Source of the DNA: an uncultured Caldimonas sp.
Lineage (GTDB): Bacteria; Pseudomonadota; Gammaproteobacteria; Burkholderiales; Burkholderiaceae
Assembly (NCBI RefSeq): GCF_946480305.1
Contig: NZ_CAMLJQ010000003.1
Span: 197,819 to 261,818, forward strand
DNA: 64,000 bases
Reading direction: 5' to 3'
Every line of letters starts with the position of its first letter. Within the stretch, counting starts at the first letter, position 1. Shown here piece by piece: positions 42,161 through 51,502 of the stretch. The notes under the pieces were generated by a model. It was not told where the DNA came from. It made no database searches and saw nothing but the letters and a program-made list of their open reading frames with translations. Made by a program: the position numbers and the translations under genes.

Positions 42161-42862
42161 TCAGTGGCGCTTGTATTGCTGCGCGCCGAATAGCATCTCG
42201 CGCTCCTTGTCGCCGGTCAGCGGCTTGCGGCGGTCTGAGAGCACTTCCACGCCACGTTGCACCGCAGGGCGTGCGGCGATTTCGTCGAACCATCCCTTGA
42301 GATGCGGATAGTCGTTCCAGTCGATGCCCTGGTTCTTCCATGACCTCAGCCACGGGAAGATCGCCACATCGGCGATGCTGTATTCGGCGCCGCCGATGTA
42401 CCGGGCGTGAGCAAGGCGTTTGTCCATGACACCGTACAGGCGGCGTGCCTCGTTGGTGTAGCGGTCGATCGCGTACTCGATCTTCTCGGGCGCGTACATC
42501 CGGAAGTGGTGTGCCTGCCCCAGCATCGGGCCCACGCCGCCCATCTGGAACATCAGCCACTGCAGCACTTCGAACTTCTCGCGGTCGCCCTTCGGCAACA
42601 GCTTGCCTGTCTTGGACGCGAGGTAGAGCAGGATCGCGCCGGACTCGAACAGCGAGATCGGCTTGCCGTCCGGCCCGACCGGATCGACGATCGCAGGGAT
42701 CTTGTTGTTGGGGCTGATCGCGAGGAACTCGGGCTTGAACTGATCGCCGGCGCCGATGTCGATCGGGATAACCTTGTAGGGCAGGCCACATTCCTCGAGC
42801 ATGATGTGTACCTTGTGTCCGTTGGGGGTGGCCCAGGAATACACTTCGATCATCTGGCGCAT
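42161..42862 (-). CDS. Glutathione-dependent disulfide-bond oxidoreductase (GST fold, YfcG/YghU-like)
   Basis: 233 residues from ATG 42862 (MRQMIEVYSWATPNGHKVHI); the 28 upstream residues in frame are not conserved-looking. The N-terminal thioredoxin-like domain has YSWATPNGHKVHIMLEE, where the Thr/Asn positions correspond to the glutathione-activating residues in YfcG/YghU-type enzymes, and the cis-Pro region KIPAIVDP. The helical C-terminal domain includes FQMGGVGPMLGQAHHF and YSIADVAIFPWL, typical of the Nu/YfcG class. It likely reduces small disulfides using glutathione. Divergent from the gene at 42955 across ~92 bp. Confidence 0.88.
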   Translation of the reverse strand: MRQMIEVYSWATPNGHKVHIMLEECGLPYKVIPIDIGAGDQFKPEFLAISPNNKIPAIVDPVGPDGKPISLFESGAILLYLASKTGKLLPKGDREKFEVLQWLMFQMGGVGPMLGQAHHFRMYAPEKIEYAIDRYTNEARRLYGVMDKRLAHARYIGGAEYSIADVAIFPWLRSWKNQGIDWNDYPHLKGWFDEIAARPAVQRGVEVLSDRRKPLTGDKEREMLFGAQQYKRH

Positions 42863-42954
42863 GCTCCGTCGTTGCTGTTGTCGACGGCCCGAATCTAGCA
42901 GGCTGGAGAAAAGCCGCACGCCCCGGGTGATTTCCGGGGGCGGCACGAAAAACG

Positions 42955-43722
42955 ATGTTGAATGCCCTGAAACGTCTTCTCGGGGGCTCGAGCGCCTCGA
43001 TTGACTGGTCCGCCATCGAGGCCTGGGCGCAAGGCCTCGGCTACCAGGTGCGCCGCGATCGCGAACCGTTCAAGGTCGTGTTCGAAGGCCAGTTCGAACC
43101 CACGGAGCGGTGGAGGCTCGAGTACGGCGTCACGCAGCGGGGCTACATCGAAGGCAACGAGCTGCGTGTGCGCATGGAGCTGCAGCTGCCCCCCTCGCTC
43201 AACGTGCTGCTGCTGTCGCGCACGTTGAAGGAAAAGCTTGAAGCCCAGGCCTTCGAGCGTTTCACCAGAGCCATGGCGACGCAGATCGATACCGCTTCAC
43301 CTGAAGAGATGCGGTGGCTCGCGATGTACCCGAAGGTGGCGCTGCGTGAGCCGGAAGGCATCAGGCAGCACTACGGCATGGTGGCCAACGCCCCCAATGC
43401 CGCCGCGAACTGGCTCGAAGGGCGATTGGGGCGCCGGCTGGTGGAGTTTGCGGTGGGCACGAAAGAGGCACCCTTCGTGATGATGACGCTGCGGGGCCGG
43501 CTCTATGTGCGGCTCAGTGCGCCCATGTTGAGCGTGCAGCTGCTGGAGGAGATCCTCGGGCTCGTCAGGCTGGCCGCAAGCCGTGCGCGCGAAACGCTGG
43601 CGCACTGGGAAGAGGACGACGACGGCTCGTGGGTCAGTACCACGTCGCATGCGTGGGCGGCCGACTCGCACATCGAGTTGCCGGTAGACCACCCGCCGGA
43701 CGACGGCAACGGGAAGAAATGA
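42955..43722 (+). CDS. Conserved hypothetical protein (255 aa)
   Basis: 255 residues, not recognised. No signal peptide, and the C-terminus is acidic (HWEEDDDGSW and HPPDDGNGKK). The sequence reads as a compact soluble alpha/beta protein with segments such as QGLGYQVRRDREPFKVVFEG and NELRVRMELQLPPSLNVLLL. I have seen this kind of single-copy gene in Burkholderiales genomes, but no function is known to me. It is preceded by a divergent GST-like gene and followed by a strong hairpin (43724-43748). Confidence 0.8.
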   Translation: MLNALKRLLGGSSASIDWSAIEAWAQGLGYQVRRDREPFKVVFEGQFEPTERWRLEYGVTQRGYIEGNELRVRMELQLPPSLNVLLLSRTLKEKLEAQAFERFTRAMATQIDTASPEEMRWLAMYPKVALREPEGIRQHYGMVANAPNAAANWLEGRLGRRLVEFAVGTKEAPFVMMTLRGRLYVRLSAPMLSVQLLEEILGLVRLAASRARETLAHWEEDDDGSWVSTTSHAWAADSHIELPVDHPPDDGNGKK

Positions 43723-43723
43723 A

Positions 43724-43748
43724 CAAGGGCCTGCATTGCAGGCCCTTG
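43724..43748. terminator. Bidirectional terminator hairpin
   Basis: CAAGGGCCTGC pairs with GCAGGCCCTTG around a 3-base loop, right after the stop at 43722 and before the convergent stop at 43762. On the minus strand the 3' flank (TTCATTTCTT) is T-rich. Confidence 0.8.
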
Positions 43749-43761
43749 CTTCGACGCGGTT

Positions 43762-44979
43762 TCAGGCCGCGTGCTTGCCCAGCTCCATTTTTGCGATCGC
43801 ATTGCGGTGCACCTCGTCGGGGCCGTCCGCGAAGCGCAGCGTGCGCGCCGATGCATAGAAGTGCGCCAGCGGGAAGTCCTGGCTGACACCGCCGCCGCCA
43901 TGCACCTGCATCGCCCAGTCGATGACCTGGCACGCCATGCTGGGCGCGACGACCTTGATCATCGCGATCTCGGCCTTGGCGGCCTTGTTGCCCGCCACGT
44001 CCATCATCCACGCGGCCTTGAGCGTCAGCAGGCGTGCCTGCTCGATCAGGCAGCGGGCTTCGGCGATGCGCTCCTGCGTGACGGTCTGCGCGGCCACCGG
44101 CTTGCCGAAGGCCACGCGGGACGACGCGCGCTTGCACATCAGTTCGAGCGAGCGCTCGGCCAGGCCGATCAGCCGCATGCAGTGGTGGATGCGACCGGGG
44201 CCCAGGCGGCCTTGCGCGATCTCGAAGCCGCGGCCTTCGCCGAGCAGCATGTTCGAAGCGGGCACCCGCACGTTCTCGAACAGCACCTCCATGTGCCCGT
44301 GCGGCGCATCGTCGTACCCGAACACCTCGAGCGGGCGCACGATCTTCACGCCCGGTGTTTCGGTGGGCACGAGGATCATCGACTGCTGCTGGTGCCTGGG
44401 CGCATCCGGGTCGGTCTTGCCCATGAAGATCATGATCTTGCAGCGCGGATCGCCGGCACCCGAGGTCCACCACTTGCGACCGTTGATGAGGTATTCGTCG
44501 CCCTGACGTTCGATGCGGGCACAGATGTTGGTCGCATCCGACGAGGCCACCTCGGGCTCGGTCATCGCGAAGGCGCTGCGGATCTTGCCTTCGAGCAACG
44601 GTTCCAGCCATTGCTTCTTCTGCTCGGCGGTGCCATAGCGCACCAGCACTTCCATGTTGCCGGTGTCGGGGGCGGAGCAGTTGAACACCTCGCTCGACCA
44701 CGGCACCCGGCCCATGATCTCGGCGAGCGGCGCGTATTCCTGGTTCGACAGGCCGGCACCGAGTTCGCTCTCGGGCAGGAACAGGTTCCACAGGCCCGCT
44801 TCGCGCGCCTTGGGCTTCAGCTCCTCGATCAGCTTCAGCGGCGTCCAGCGCCGGCCGGCTTTTGTGTTCTCTTCGATCTCTGCCTCGAAACGGCTTTCGT
44901 TCGGATAGACATGGGCGTCCATGAACGCCTTCAGGCGTTCCTGCAAGGCCTTGGTTTTCGGGGAGTAGTCGAAGTCCAT
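43762..44979 (-). CDS. Acyl-CoA dehydrogenase family protein
   Basis: 405 residues, a flavoprotein that removes electrons from an acyl-CoA and passes them to electron-transfer flavoprotein. The FAD/substrate region [20 protein letters not shown] is classic, followed by [19 protein letters not shown], and the C-terminal domain has [20 protein letters not shown] and the [15 protein letters not shown] motif. This subgroup resembles the ACAD10/11-type bacterial enzymes, which often sit beside aminoglycoside-phosphotransferase-like genes, exactly as here (next gene upstream). The chain-length preference is not visible. Starts at [16 protein letters not shown]. Confidence 0.93.
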   Translation of the reverse strand: MDFDYSPKTKALQERLKAFMDAHVYPNESRFEAEIEENTKAGRRWTPLKLIEELKPKAREAGLWNLFLPESELGAGLSNQEYAPLAEIMGRVPWSSEVFNCSAPDTGNMEVLVRYGTAEQKKQWLEPLLEGKIRSAFAMTEPEVASSDATNICARIERQGDEYLINGRKWWTSGAGDPRCKIMIFMGKTDPDAPRHQQQSMILVPTETPGVKIVRPLEVFGYDDAPHGHMEVLFENVRVPASNMLLGEGRGFEIAQGRLGPGRIHHCMRLIGLAERSLELMCKRASSRVAFGKPVAAQTVTQERIAEARCLIEQARLLTLKAAWMMDVAGNKAAKAEIAMIKVVAPSMACQVIDWAMQVHGGGGVSQDFPLAHFYASARTLRFADGPDEVHRNAIAKMELGKHAA

Positions 44980-45121
44980 GAGGGTCTCCGTGATGTAGGG
45001 TGCCTGGGGGTGCCGTTCAGGTGAATGCGGCGTCGTGGTTCACAGCATCGGGCAATCGGGCGCGGGGCGCTGTCACCTAGGTGCCGCGAAGCGGGCGCAG
45101 GTGCTCGGCGCTTGCGTCACG

Positions 45122-46201
45122 TCAACCCATGCGTTGTGCGAAGCGCCACGCCATCTCGGCAAGAGGCCTTGCACCGGCTGCGGCCTGCTTCGCCTGCGCA
45201 CTCGACGCCGTGCCGTCGACCACGCGTTTCGCGATGCCTTGCAGGATGCCGGCGAGCCGGAACAGGTTGTAGGCCATGTAGAAGTTCCAGTCGGCCATCA
45301 CGGCCTGCGGATCGGCTCGACCGGTGCGTTCGCAATAGCGCCGCACGTACTCGCGTTCGCTGGGGATGCCCAGTTCCTCGATGTTCAAGCCGCCAATGCC
45401 GCGGAAGGCGCCCGGCGGGATGTGCCATGCCATGCAGTGATAGCTGAAGTCGCCGAGCGGATGGCCGAGTGTCGACAGCTCCCAGTCGAGCACTGCCAGC
45501 ACGCGCGGCTCGGTGGGGTGGAAGATCAGGTTGTCGAGACGGAAATCGCCATGCACGATGGACACCTGGGTGTCGTCGCGCGCACTGGCAGGAATGTGCG
45601 CGGGCAGCCATTCGATCAGCCGGTCCATCGCGTCGATCGGGTCGGTGATCGAGGCCTGGTACTGCTTGGTCCAGCGGCCAATCTGCCGCTCGAAGAAGTT
45701 GCCGGGCTTGCCATAGTCGGACAGGCCACGCGCCGCGAAATCCACGCTGTGCAGGGCCGCGATCACCCGGTTCATCTCGTCGTAGATCGCGCCGCGTTGC
45801 CCGGGCGACATGCCGGGCAGCGATTGGTCCCACAGCACCCGGCCCTCGACGAACTCCATGATGTAGAACGCGCGGCCGATGATGGTTTCGTTCTCGCACA
45901 GCAGGTGCATCTGCGCCACGGGCACATCGGTGCCGTGCAGGGCCTGCATGACCCGGTACTCGCGTTCGATCGCGTGGGCGGAAGGCAGCAGCCGGGCCAC
46001 CGGGCCGGGCTTGGCTCGCATCACGTACGCCCGCTTCGGCGTCGTGAGCTTGTACGTCGGATTGGATTGCCCACCCTTGAACAGCTCCACCGACAACGGC
46101 CCTTCGAAACCGGGCAGGTGTTGCTCAAGGTAGGCCGTGAGCGCCTGCACGTCGAATGCATGCTGCTCGGAGACGGGGCGGGTACCGGTATAGGCTTCCA
46201 T
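45122..46201 (-). CDS. Aminoglycoside-phosphotransferase-like kinase (ACAD10/11-associated)
   Basis: 359 residues of the APH/ChoK kinase fold. The catalytic loop is HGDFRLDNLIFHP (Asp as base) and the metal-binding Asp is in AVLDWELSTLGHPLGD. The N-lobe contains LFKGGQSNPTYKLTTP with the Gly-rich and Lys region. Its stop is 142 bases from the acyl-CoA dehydrogenase start on the same strand. In mammals these two activities are fused in ACAD10/11, which degrade 4-hydroxy acids by phosphorylating the hydroxyl; a similar pathway here is a reasonable inference. It is unlikely to be an antibiotic resistance gene. Start MEAYTGTRPVSEQHAF. Confidence 0.9.
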   Translation of the reverse strand: MEAYTGTRPVSEQHAFDVQALTAYLEQHLPGFEGPLSVELFKGGQSNPTYKLTTPKRAYVMRAKPGPVARLLPSAHAIEREYRVMQALHGTDVPVAQMHLLCENETIIGRAFYIMEFVEGRVLWDQSLPGMSPGQRGAIYDEMNRVIAALHSVDFAARGLSDYGKPGNFFERQIGRWTKQYQASITDPIDAMDRLIEWLPAHIPASARDDTQVSIVHGDFRLDNLIFHPTEPRVLAVLDWELSTLGHPLGDFSYHCMAWHIPPGAFRGIGGLNIEELGIPSEREYVRRYCERTGRADPQAVMADWNFYMAYNLFRLAGILQGIAKRVVDGTASSAQAKQAAAGARPLAEMAWRFAQRMG

Positions 46202-46251
46202 TCAAGGCTTCCAATCGTTGCAATGCGATGCCGGGCCGCCCGACGGGGCCG

Positions 46252-46956
46252 CTACCCCTCGGCGATGGCCATCAGCTTGTCTTTCGAGAGCACGACGAGC
46301 CGCGTCGGCTCGATGCGCACCGCACCTTCGCGCTCGAAGGACTTCAGTTCCTGGTTGACCCGCTGGCGCGAGGCGCCGAGCAACTGCGCGAGGTCTTCCT
46401 GCGCCAGTTGCAGGCCGATGCGGATCTCTTCGCCTTGAGGCACACCGTAGCTGCGCGCGAGCAGCAGCAACTGCTTCGCGAGGCGTGCGGCCAGCGGCAG
46501 GGTGTTCAGGTCTTCGACGATGTTGAACATCAAGCGCAGCCGGCGGCAGTTCAGCCGCAACAGTGCGTCGTACAGCTCGACGTGCTGTTGCAGCAATTCC
46601 TTGAAATCCGGCTTGCGAACCACCAGCAGCGTGGTTTCGCCGTGCGCGTTGGCGTCGTGCGTACGGGGCAGCCCATCGAAGAGGGCGATATCGCCGAACC
46701 AGGTGCCCGGTTCGACATACGTCAGCGTGATCTGTTTGCCCGACAGCGAGACCGAACTCACGCGTACCGCGCCGCGTGCCACGCCGATCCATTCGTCTGC
46801 CGGTTGTCCGCGCGACGACAGCATTGCGCCATCGGCCACGCGCCGTACCGAGGCTCTCGAGAGGATGGCAGATCGCAGCGCAGGCGAGAGCTTGGAGAAC
46901 CACGGGCCGGATTCGATCGTGTTGCGTTCGGCGATTGTAAGAATGGGGGTATTCAT
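46252..46956 (-). CDS. Crp/Fnr-family transcriptional regulator
   Basis: 234 residues. The N-terminal cyclic-nucleotide-binding-like beta-roll (~20-145) includes GAVRVSSVSLSGKQITLTYV and PGTWFGDIALFDGLPRTHDA. A long dimer helix is followed by a C-terminal winged helix-turn-helix (~165-225, QEDLAQLLGASRQRVNQELK), whose recognition helix is SRQRVNQELKSFER. No Fe-S cysteine set is visible, so it is Crp-like rather than Fnr-like. A candidate palindrome sits 4 bases upstream of the start codon (46961-46976), suggesting autoregulation and control of the divergent aldolase gene. The effector is unknown. Confidence 0.9.
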   Translation of the reverse strand: MNTPILTIAERNTIESGPWFSKLSPALRSAILSRASVRRVADGAMLSSRGQPADEWIGVARGAVRVSSVSLSGKQITLTYVEPGTWFGDIALFDGLPRTHDANAHGETTLLVVRKPDFKELLQQHVELYDALLRLNCRRLRLMFNIVEDLNTLPLAARLAKQLLLLARSYGVPQGEEIRIGLQLAQEDLAQLLGASRQRVNQELKSFEREGAVRIEPTRLVVLSKDKLMAIAEG

Positions 46957-46960
46957 GTTT

Positions 46961-46976
46961 TGTCGCTGAAGTGACA
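46961..46976. promoter_or_regulatory. Candidate Crp/Fnr-type operator
   Basis: TGTCGCTGAAGTGACA: half-sites TGTCG and TGACA separated by 6 bases, imperfect (4 of 5 pairs) and with the 16-base layout of Crp sites. It lies in the divergent region between the regulator gene and the aldolase gene. Confidence 0.5.
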
Positions 46977-47044
46977 GGACTTGTCTCTCGATGAGGGGTA
47001 TTTTCCATGTGATGAATACACGGCACTGCCATCAGGAGACTGCC

Positions 47045-47827
47045 ATGCCATCGACTTCGTACGCACTCGACATTCCGAGCCGGCAAGGGCACGTGAGCGA
47101 CGCCGAATGGCAGGTGCGCGTGGACCTCGCCGCTGCCTACAGGCTCGTCGCGTGGTTTCGCTGGGACGACCTCGTGTTCACGCACATCACCGCACGCGTG
47201 CCGGGCACAGAAGACCAGTTCCTGATCAACCCCTACGGCCTGCTGTTCGACGAGATCACCGCATCGAGCCTCGTGAAGATCGACCTGCAGGGCAACAAGT
47301 TGGACGATACACCCTTCAACGTCAATCCGGCGGGGTTCACGATCCACAGCGCGATCCACTCCGCCCGGCACGACGCGCAATGCGTGCTGCACACGCACAC
47401 GTTGAACGGCATCGCGGTGTCGGCTCAGAAGCAGGGGGTGCTGCCGTTGTCGCAGCAGTCGATCTTCGTGCTGTCGAGCCTGGCCTATCACGACTACGAA
47501 GGCGTCGCGCTACGCGACGACGAGAAGCCGCGGCTGGTGCACGACCTGGGCAACAGGAACTTCCTGATGCTGCGCAACCACGGGTTGCTGACACTCGGGC
47601 CCTCGGTGGCGGAGGCCTTCCTCTCGATGTACCTGTTCGAGACCGTCTGCACGATACAGGTCCGGGCACTGGCGGGCGGTGGCGAGTTGATCCCGATCGA
47701 CGCGCGCATCATCGAGACCGCAGCGCAGCAGGCGAAGCAGGTGACGCGGGGGCAGGGCGGTGGCGCACTGACGTGGCCCGGCCTGCTGCGGCGGCTCGAC
47801 CGCGTCGACCCCGGCTATCGCAGCTGA
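47045..47827 (+). CDS. Class II aldolase/adducin family protein
   Basis: 260 residues from ATG 47045, preceded by AGGAG at good spacing; an earlier in-frame ATG at 47012 lacks a ribosome site. The zinc-binding class II aldolase fold is visible with the metal pair CVLHTHTLNGIAVSAQ, a third His in AYHDYEGVALRDDEK, and ITARVPGTEDQFLINPYG in the N-terminal half. These proteins cleave or dehydrate phosphorylated or free sugars and hydroxy acids; the actual substrate cannot be read from sequence. Divergent from a Crp/Fnr regulator; its stop is 7 bases from the convergent phosphatase stop. Confidence 0.85.
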   Translation: MPSTSYALDIPSRQGHVSDAEWQVRVDLAAAYRLVAWFRWDDLVFTHITARVPGTEDQFLINPYGLLFDEITASSLVKIDLQGNKLDDTPFNVNPAGFTIHSAIHSARHDAQCVLHTHTLNGIAVSAQKQGVLPLSQQSIFVLSSLAYHDYEGVALRDDEKPRLVHDLGNRNFLMLRNHGLLTLGPSVAEAFLSMYLFETVCTIQVRALAGGGELIPIDARIIETAAQQAKQVTRGQGGGALTWPGLLRRLDRVDPGYRS

Positions 47828-47834
47828 ACGCGGC

Positions 47835-48551
47835 TCAGCTCTTGGGCGAACTGCCTTCCAGGCGAAGGTACTGGGCGAGCAGCTTTTCCATCGTCGTGTA
47901 GCGCTCGCGCTCGTGCAGCCACTGCGTGGGGGCGAGATTCACCGCCCGGACGACCGAGTCGTTCGGGCCCACGTCCACCACGTTGATGCAGGCCGGGGCC
48001 TGTTCCATGCGACCGAGAAAGCAGCGTTGCCCCGCCAGCAGGTACGACAGCAAGCCGCGGTTCACGCCGCCGTGCAGCACCAGCAACGCCTGCTGCCAGC
48101 CGTCTTCCGCCAGCAACTCCTGAAACGGCGGCAGGATGCGGTCGAGCATTTCACCCACCGACTCCCCGCCCAGGAACCGCGCCGACTCGTCGGCAAAGCC
48201 CTGGAACGCACCGAGGAACGCGGGGCGCAGTTCGTCGCGTGGAATGTCGGACAGGCGACCAGGGCGGATTTCCTGCAGCCGAGGCTCGACCTGCAGTTCG
48301 AGTTGCTGTGAGGCCGCGCTCAGCACGCGGCGGGCGGTTTCGACGGTGCGCGGCAGGCCGCTGACCACGACGCGGTCGAATGAAACACCGGCGGCGGCGA
48401 ACAGCTCGCCGGCCGCATCGGCCTGCGCGCGCCCCAGTTCGTTGAGCGGCACGGTGTCGGGAGGCACCGGGGTGCCGTCGGGCAGGAAGTAATCGACCGA
48501 GCCGTGCCGCATCAGGTAGATGCGCCGGCGTTGAGGCCAGCGCGGGCTCAC
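47835..48551 (-). CDS. Histidine phosphatase (phosphoglycerate mutase-like) family protein
   Basis: 238 residues. The phosphohistidine motif is YLMRHGSVDYF (RHG), followed by LNELGRAQADAAGELF and VVVSGLPRTVETARR, where Arg binds phosphate; the second His is in LLVLHGGVNRGLLSYLLA. Length fits the GpmB-like phosphatases that act on small phosphoesters rather than as glycolytic mutases. It lies 18 bases downstream of the enoyl-CoA hydratase start region in the same strand run, so the two may be co-transcribed with the hydratase first. Confidence 0.9.
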   Translation of the reverse strand: MSPRWPQRRRIYLMRHGSVDYFLPDGTPVPPDTVPLNELGRAQADAAGELFAAAGVSFDRVVVSGLPRTVETARRVLSAASQQLELQVEPRLQEIRPGRLSDIPRDELRPAFLGAFQGFADESARFLGGESVGEMLDRILPPFQELLAEDGWQQALLVLHGGVNRGLLSYLLAGQRCFLGRMEQAPACINVVDVGPNDSVVRAVNLAPTQWLHERERYTTMEKLLAQYLRLEGSSPKS

Positions 48552-48569
48552 GCGTGGACCTCGCGGCGT

Positions 48570-49349
48570 TCAGCGGTAGCGCGGCGCGCGCTTTTCAAAG
48601 AAGGCGGCGATGCCTTCGGCAGCGTTGGGATGCAGCAGGTTGTCGACAAAGCTGTCACGCTCGGCGTCCAGTTGTTGGGGCAGGCTGCGGTTCGGCCACT
48701 GGTTGAGCAACTCCTTGCTGCTGGCCAGCGCGTTGGGTGCCAGGTTCGCCAGCCCTTTTGCGATGTCGAGAGCTTGCGACAGCGCCTGCCCTTTGTCTGT
48801 CACTCGATTGACAAGGCCGTGCACGTGCAGTTGCTCGGCCGTGACGGGCTCGCTGAGCCAGATCATCTGGGTGACCAGCGCGCGGGGCAGGGCCTGCATC
48901 AGGTGAAAGGTGGCACCGCCATCGGGCGACAGGCCCACGCGGTTGTACGCGAGCGAGAAGCGCGCCTCGCGAGACGCGACGACGAGGTCGCAGCCCAGCG
49001 CGAGCGAGCAGCCACCGCCGGCCGCCGCACCTTCGACGGCAGCGATCACCGGCTTCGGAAACGTGCGGATCGCCTCGATCAGGCGATGGAAGCGGTCGAG
49101 CCGCTGGGTCTGAACCTCGGGCCCGAGCCGGCTGTTGTGCGAGAGCTGCTGCAGATTGCCGCCGGAACAGAAGTTGCCGTCAGCTCCCGTGATGATCACG
49201 CAACGCACTTCCTCCGACGATTCGGCGACGCTCAGTGCCTCCACGCCGGCAGCAGTGACCTGCTCCGACAAGGCGTTACGGGTTTCTGGGTCGCTGAGCG
49301 TGAGGACGAGGGTACGATCCAGGCGTTCGGTTCGCAGTTCTGCGGACAT
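48570..49349 (-). CDS. Enoyl-CoA hydratase/isomerase family protein (crotonase fold)
   Basis: 259 residues from ATG 49349 (MSAELRTERLDRTLVL); the in-frame extension to 49469 is not crotonase-like. Oxyanion-hole segments are ITGADGNFCSGGNLQQL and VEGAAAGGGCSLALGCDLVV. The segment NRVGLSPDGGATFHLM has Asp where many hydratases have Glu. That fits isomerase-type or oxepin-CoA-hydrolase-like members (a paa-type function is possible), so I do not assign the exact reaction. It starts 18 bases upstream of the phosphatase gene on the same strand. Head-to-head with fimV across ~170 bp. Confidence 0.88.
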   Translation of the reverse strand: MSAELRTERLDRTLVLTLSDPETRNALSEQVTAAGVEALSVAESSEEVRCVIITGADGNFCSGGNLQQLSHNSRLGPEVQTQRLDRFHRLIEAIRTFPKPVIAAVEGAAAGGGCSLALGCDLVVASREARFSLAYNRVGLSPDGGATFHLMQALPRALVTQMIWLSEPVTAEQLHVHGLVNRVTDKGQALSQALDIAKGLANLAPNALASSKELLNQWPNRSLPQQLDAERDSFVDNLLHPNAAEGIAAFFEKRAPRYR

Positions 49350-49518
49350 GGCAGTGGCTCGAAAGCGTGAGTTGAGCGGCGACGGTGTTGCGTGTTCCCC
49401 GCAGTGTGCGCGATTGTGCATGACGGTGTGCACACCGATGTGGCGTTCAAGCCCCGGCGCAAGCTCCATGCAAGCCGCCCCATGCTAGAGTCAGACACAA
49501 ATTGTCACCAACCTGCGC

Positions 49519-51495
49519 ATGAATAGAACGATCCCCCGGCTGGCCACTCTCGTCGTCATGCTGGGCGTTTCGTTGGACGGCTTGGCGCTGGGTCTCGGCA
49601 GTCTTCGCACATCGGCGGTGCTCGGTCGCCCGCTCGACATCCCGGTGCCCGTGCGGCTGGAGCCCGGCGAAGAACTCTCCAGCGAATGCGTGGGCGCCGA
49701 CGTGAGCTTCGGGGATGTGCCGGTGCGGCCCTCGCTCGTGCGTGTGCGGGTCGAGCCCTCTGGCACGCCGGGTGAGCAATTGATCCGGGTCATGACCGAC
49801 CATCCGGTCGAGGAGCCGGTGGTGACGTTGGCCGTCACCGCTTCCTGCTCCACGCGGCTGGCCCGCACCTACACCGTCTTCGCGGACCCGCCCCAGGTAC
49901 AACCCGCGCCGCAACAGCAGGCGGTCGTACCCGCTGCTGCGGCGCGACGCGAGCCGCGGCCGGCTGCGGTGTCGCCGCCGGCACCTGTTGCGGCACCGAC
50001 CGCGGAGGCCGCGGCGTCGCCGCCTTCCGCCGCGCGCCCGGAGCGTGCGGCAAAACCGTCCGGCCCCGCGCGAGCGCGTCGCGAGGCGGCGGCGACCGTT
50101 GCACCTCCTGACGCACGGCCCCGAACGACCAGGCCGGCAGCCGCGCCGACGAGCAGGTCTGCACGGCCGAGGCTGCAACTCGATGCGCTGGATGCCGAAC
50201 TGGCGGTGCCGTCGTTGCGCTTGTCCGACGAGTTGTCGGTTCCCAAGGCGCAAACCGCCGAGGAGCGCGAAGCCGCAGCGGCGACCTGGCGGGCGATGAA
50301 CGCCACCCCCGATGAACGCGTGCAGGACAACCAGCGGCTGCAGGCGCTCGAGCGCAGCCTGCAGGAAATGCGGGCCGAATCGGCGCGCACGCGCGAGTCG
50401 CTGGACAAGCTGCAGGCACAGTTGCGACGCGCCGAGGAGGCGCGGTATGCCAACCCGCTGGTTTATGTGCTGGTGCTGATCTGCGTGTTGCTCGCTGCGA
50501 TGCTGGCCTGGGTGCTGCGCCGCCAGTCCGGCCCGCGCATGCCGTGGGTGCCGTCGGCGCTGGGTCCTGAAAGCCACCGGGCAGAGCTGCACGAGAGCCA
50601 GCCGAAGCCGGCGCGCCGTGGGGCACCGCCGCCGGACGCGGAGATCACCTCGCCGGACGCGAAGCTGGCCGTTGCCGCCACGCAGGCCACCCGGCGCCAG
50701 CAGGAAGCCTTCGATGCCGCCATGGAATCGCAACGGACCGTGGCCATTCCCCGCGCACCCGTGGTGATGCCGCCGCCCGCGCCGGAGGAGAACGCAGGTT
50801 CGGGCAAGGTGTCGGTGGAGGAACTGATCGACCTCGAGCAGCAGGCGGAGTTTTTTGTGGCCCTGGGGCAGGAGGAGTCGGCCATCGAGCTGTTGCGCAG
50901 CCATGTGTCCGGCCACCCGGATGGCAGCCCGTTGCCGTACCTGAAGCTGCTCGAGATCTACCAGCGCCGCGGCGAGCGCCACCCCTACGAGGAGATCCGG
51001 GCGCAGTTCAACGAGCGCTTCAACGCCTATGCCCCAGCCTGGGAAGAGGCGCTGGCCGATGGTCGTTCGCTCGAGGACTATCCGACGGTCATTTCACGGC
51101 TGCAGTCGCTGTGGGAGAGTCCGTCGCGCGCGCTCGAGGTGTTGCAGGCTTCGCTGTTGCGGCGCGACGCCTCGGCCCAGACGTTCGACCTGCCCGCGTA
51201 CCGTGAGCTGCTGATGCTGTACTCGGTGGCGCGCGACCGTGTCGAAGGCGAACCGGTGGACGACAGCGTCGACGTGTTGCTGCCGCTGGGCGACGAGGAG
51301 GACGATTTTCCCCATTCGATGCTGGAGCCCTTGCTGGCTACCACGCCGGTCAAACCGTATGACGGCGTGATGCCCGAGCATGGTGTGGATCTCGAACTGG
51401 AGCCGGAGGACGCGCCGGCTCCGGCCCAGCCGAGCAGCATCGACTTCGAGCCCATCCATCTCGACCTGCCCCAGGACGACAGGCGCGGCGGCTGA
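49519..51495 (+). CDS. FimV/HubP-like cell-pole or pilus assembly protein
   Basis: 658 residues with the FimV layout. A signal peptide is at the N-terminus (~1-23), then the FimV N-terminal beta domain (LGSLRTSAVLGRPLDIPVPV, cysteines in SSECVGADVSF), an Ala/Pro/Arg-rich linker, a coiled coil (~275-308), one membrane segment (~314-335, LVYVLVLICVLLAAMLAW), an acidic cytoplasmic part and a TPR-like C-terminus (DLEQQAEFFVALGQEESAIE, GSPLPYLKLLEIYQRRGERH). FimV-type proteins mark cell poles and help assemble type IV pili and type II secretion; which holds here cannot be told. No other pilus genes are in the window. Divergent from the enoyl-CoA hydratase gene. Confidence 0.85.
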   Translation: MNRTIPRLATLVVMLGVSLDGLALGLGSLRTSAVLGRPLDIPVPVRLEPGEELSSECVGADVSFGDVPVRPSLVRVRVEPSGTPGEQLIRVMTDHPVEEPVVTLAVTASCSTRLARTYTVFADPPQVQPAPQQQAVVPAAAARREPRPAAVSPPAPVAAPTAEAAASPPSAARPERAAKPSGPARARREAAATVAPPDARPRTTRPAAAPTSRSARPRLQLDALDAELAVPSLRLSDELSVPKAQTAEEREAAAATWRAMNATPDERVQDNQRLQALERSLQEMRAESARTRESLDKLQAQLRRAEEARYANPLVYVLVLICVLLAAMLAWVLRRQSGPRMPWVPSALGPESHRAELHESQPKPARRGAPPPDAEITSPDAKLAVAATQATRRQQEAFDAAMESQRTVAIPRAPVVMPPPAPEENAGSGKVSVEELIDLEQQAEFFVALGQEESAIELLRSHVSGHPDGSPLPYLKLLEIYQRRGERHPYEEIRAQFNERFNAYAPAWEEALADGRSLEDYPTVISRLQSLWESPSRALEVLQASLLRRDASAQTFDLPAYRELLMLYSVARDRVEGEPVDDSVDVLLPLGDEEDDFPHSMLEPLLATTPVKPYDGVMPEHGVDLELEPEDAPAPAQPSSIDFEPIHLDLPQDDRRGG

Positions 51496-51502
51496 CGCTC
51501 GC

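Noticed and set aside
45122..46201. Aminoglycoside resistance gene
   Set aside because: The protein has the APH fold but its neighbours (acyl-CoA dehydrogenase) match the ACAD10/11-type catabolic association.
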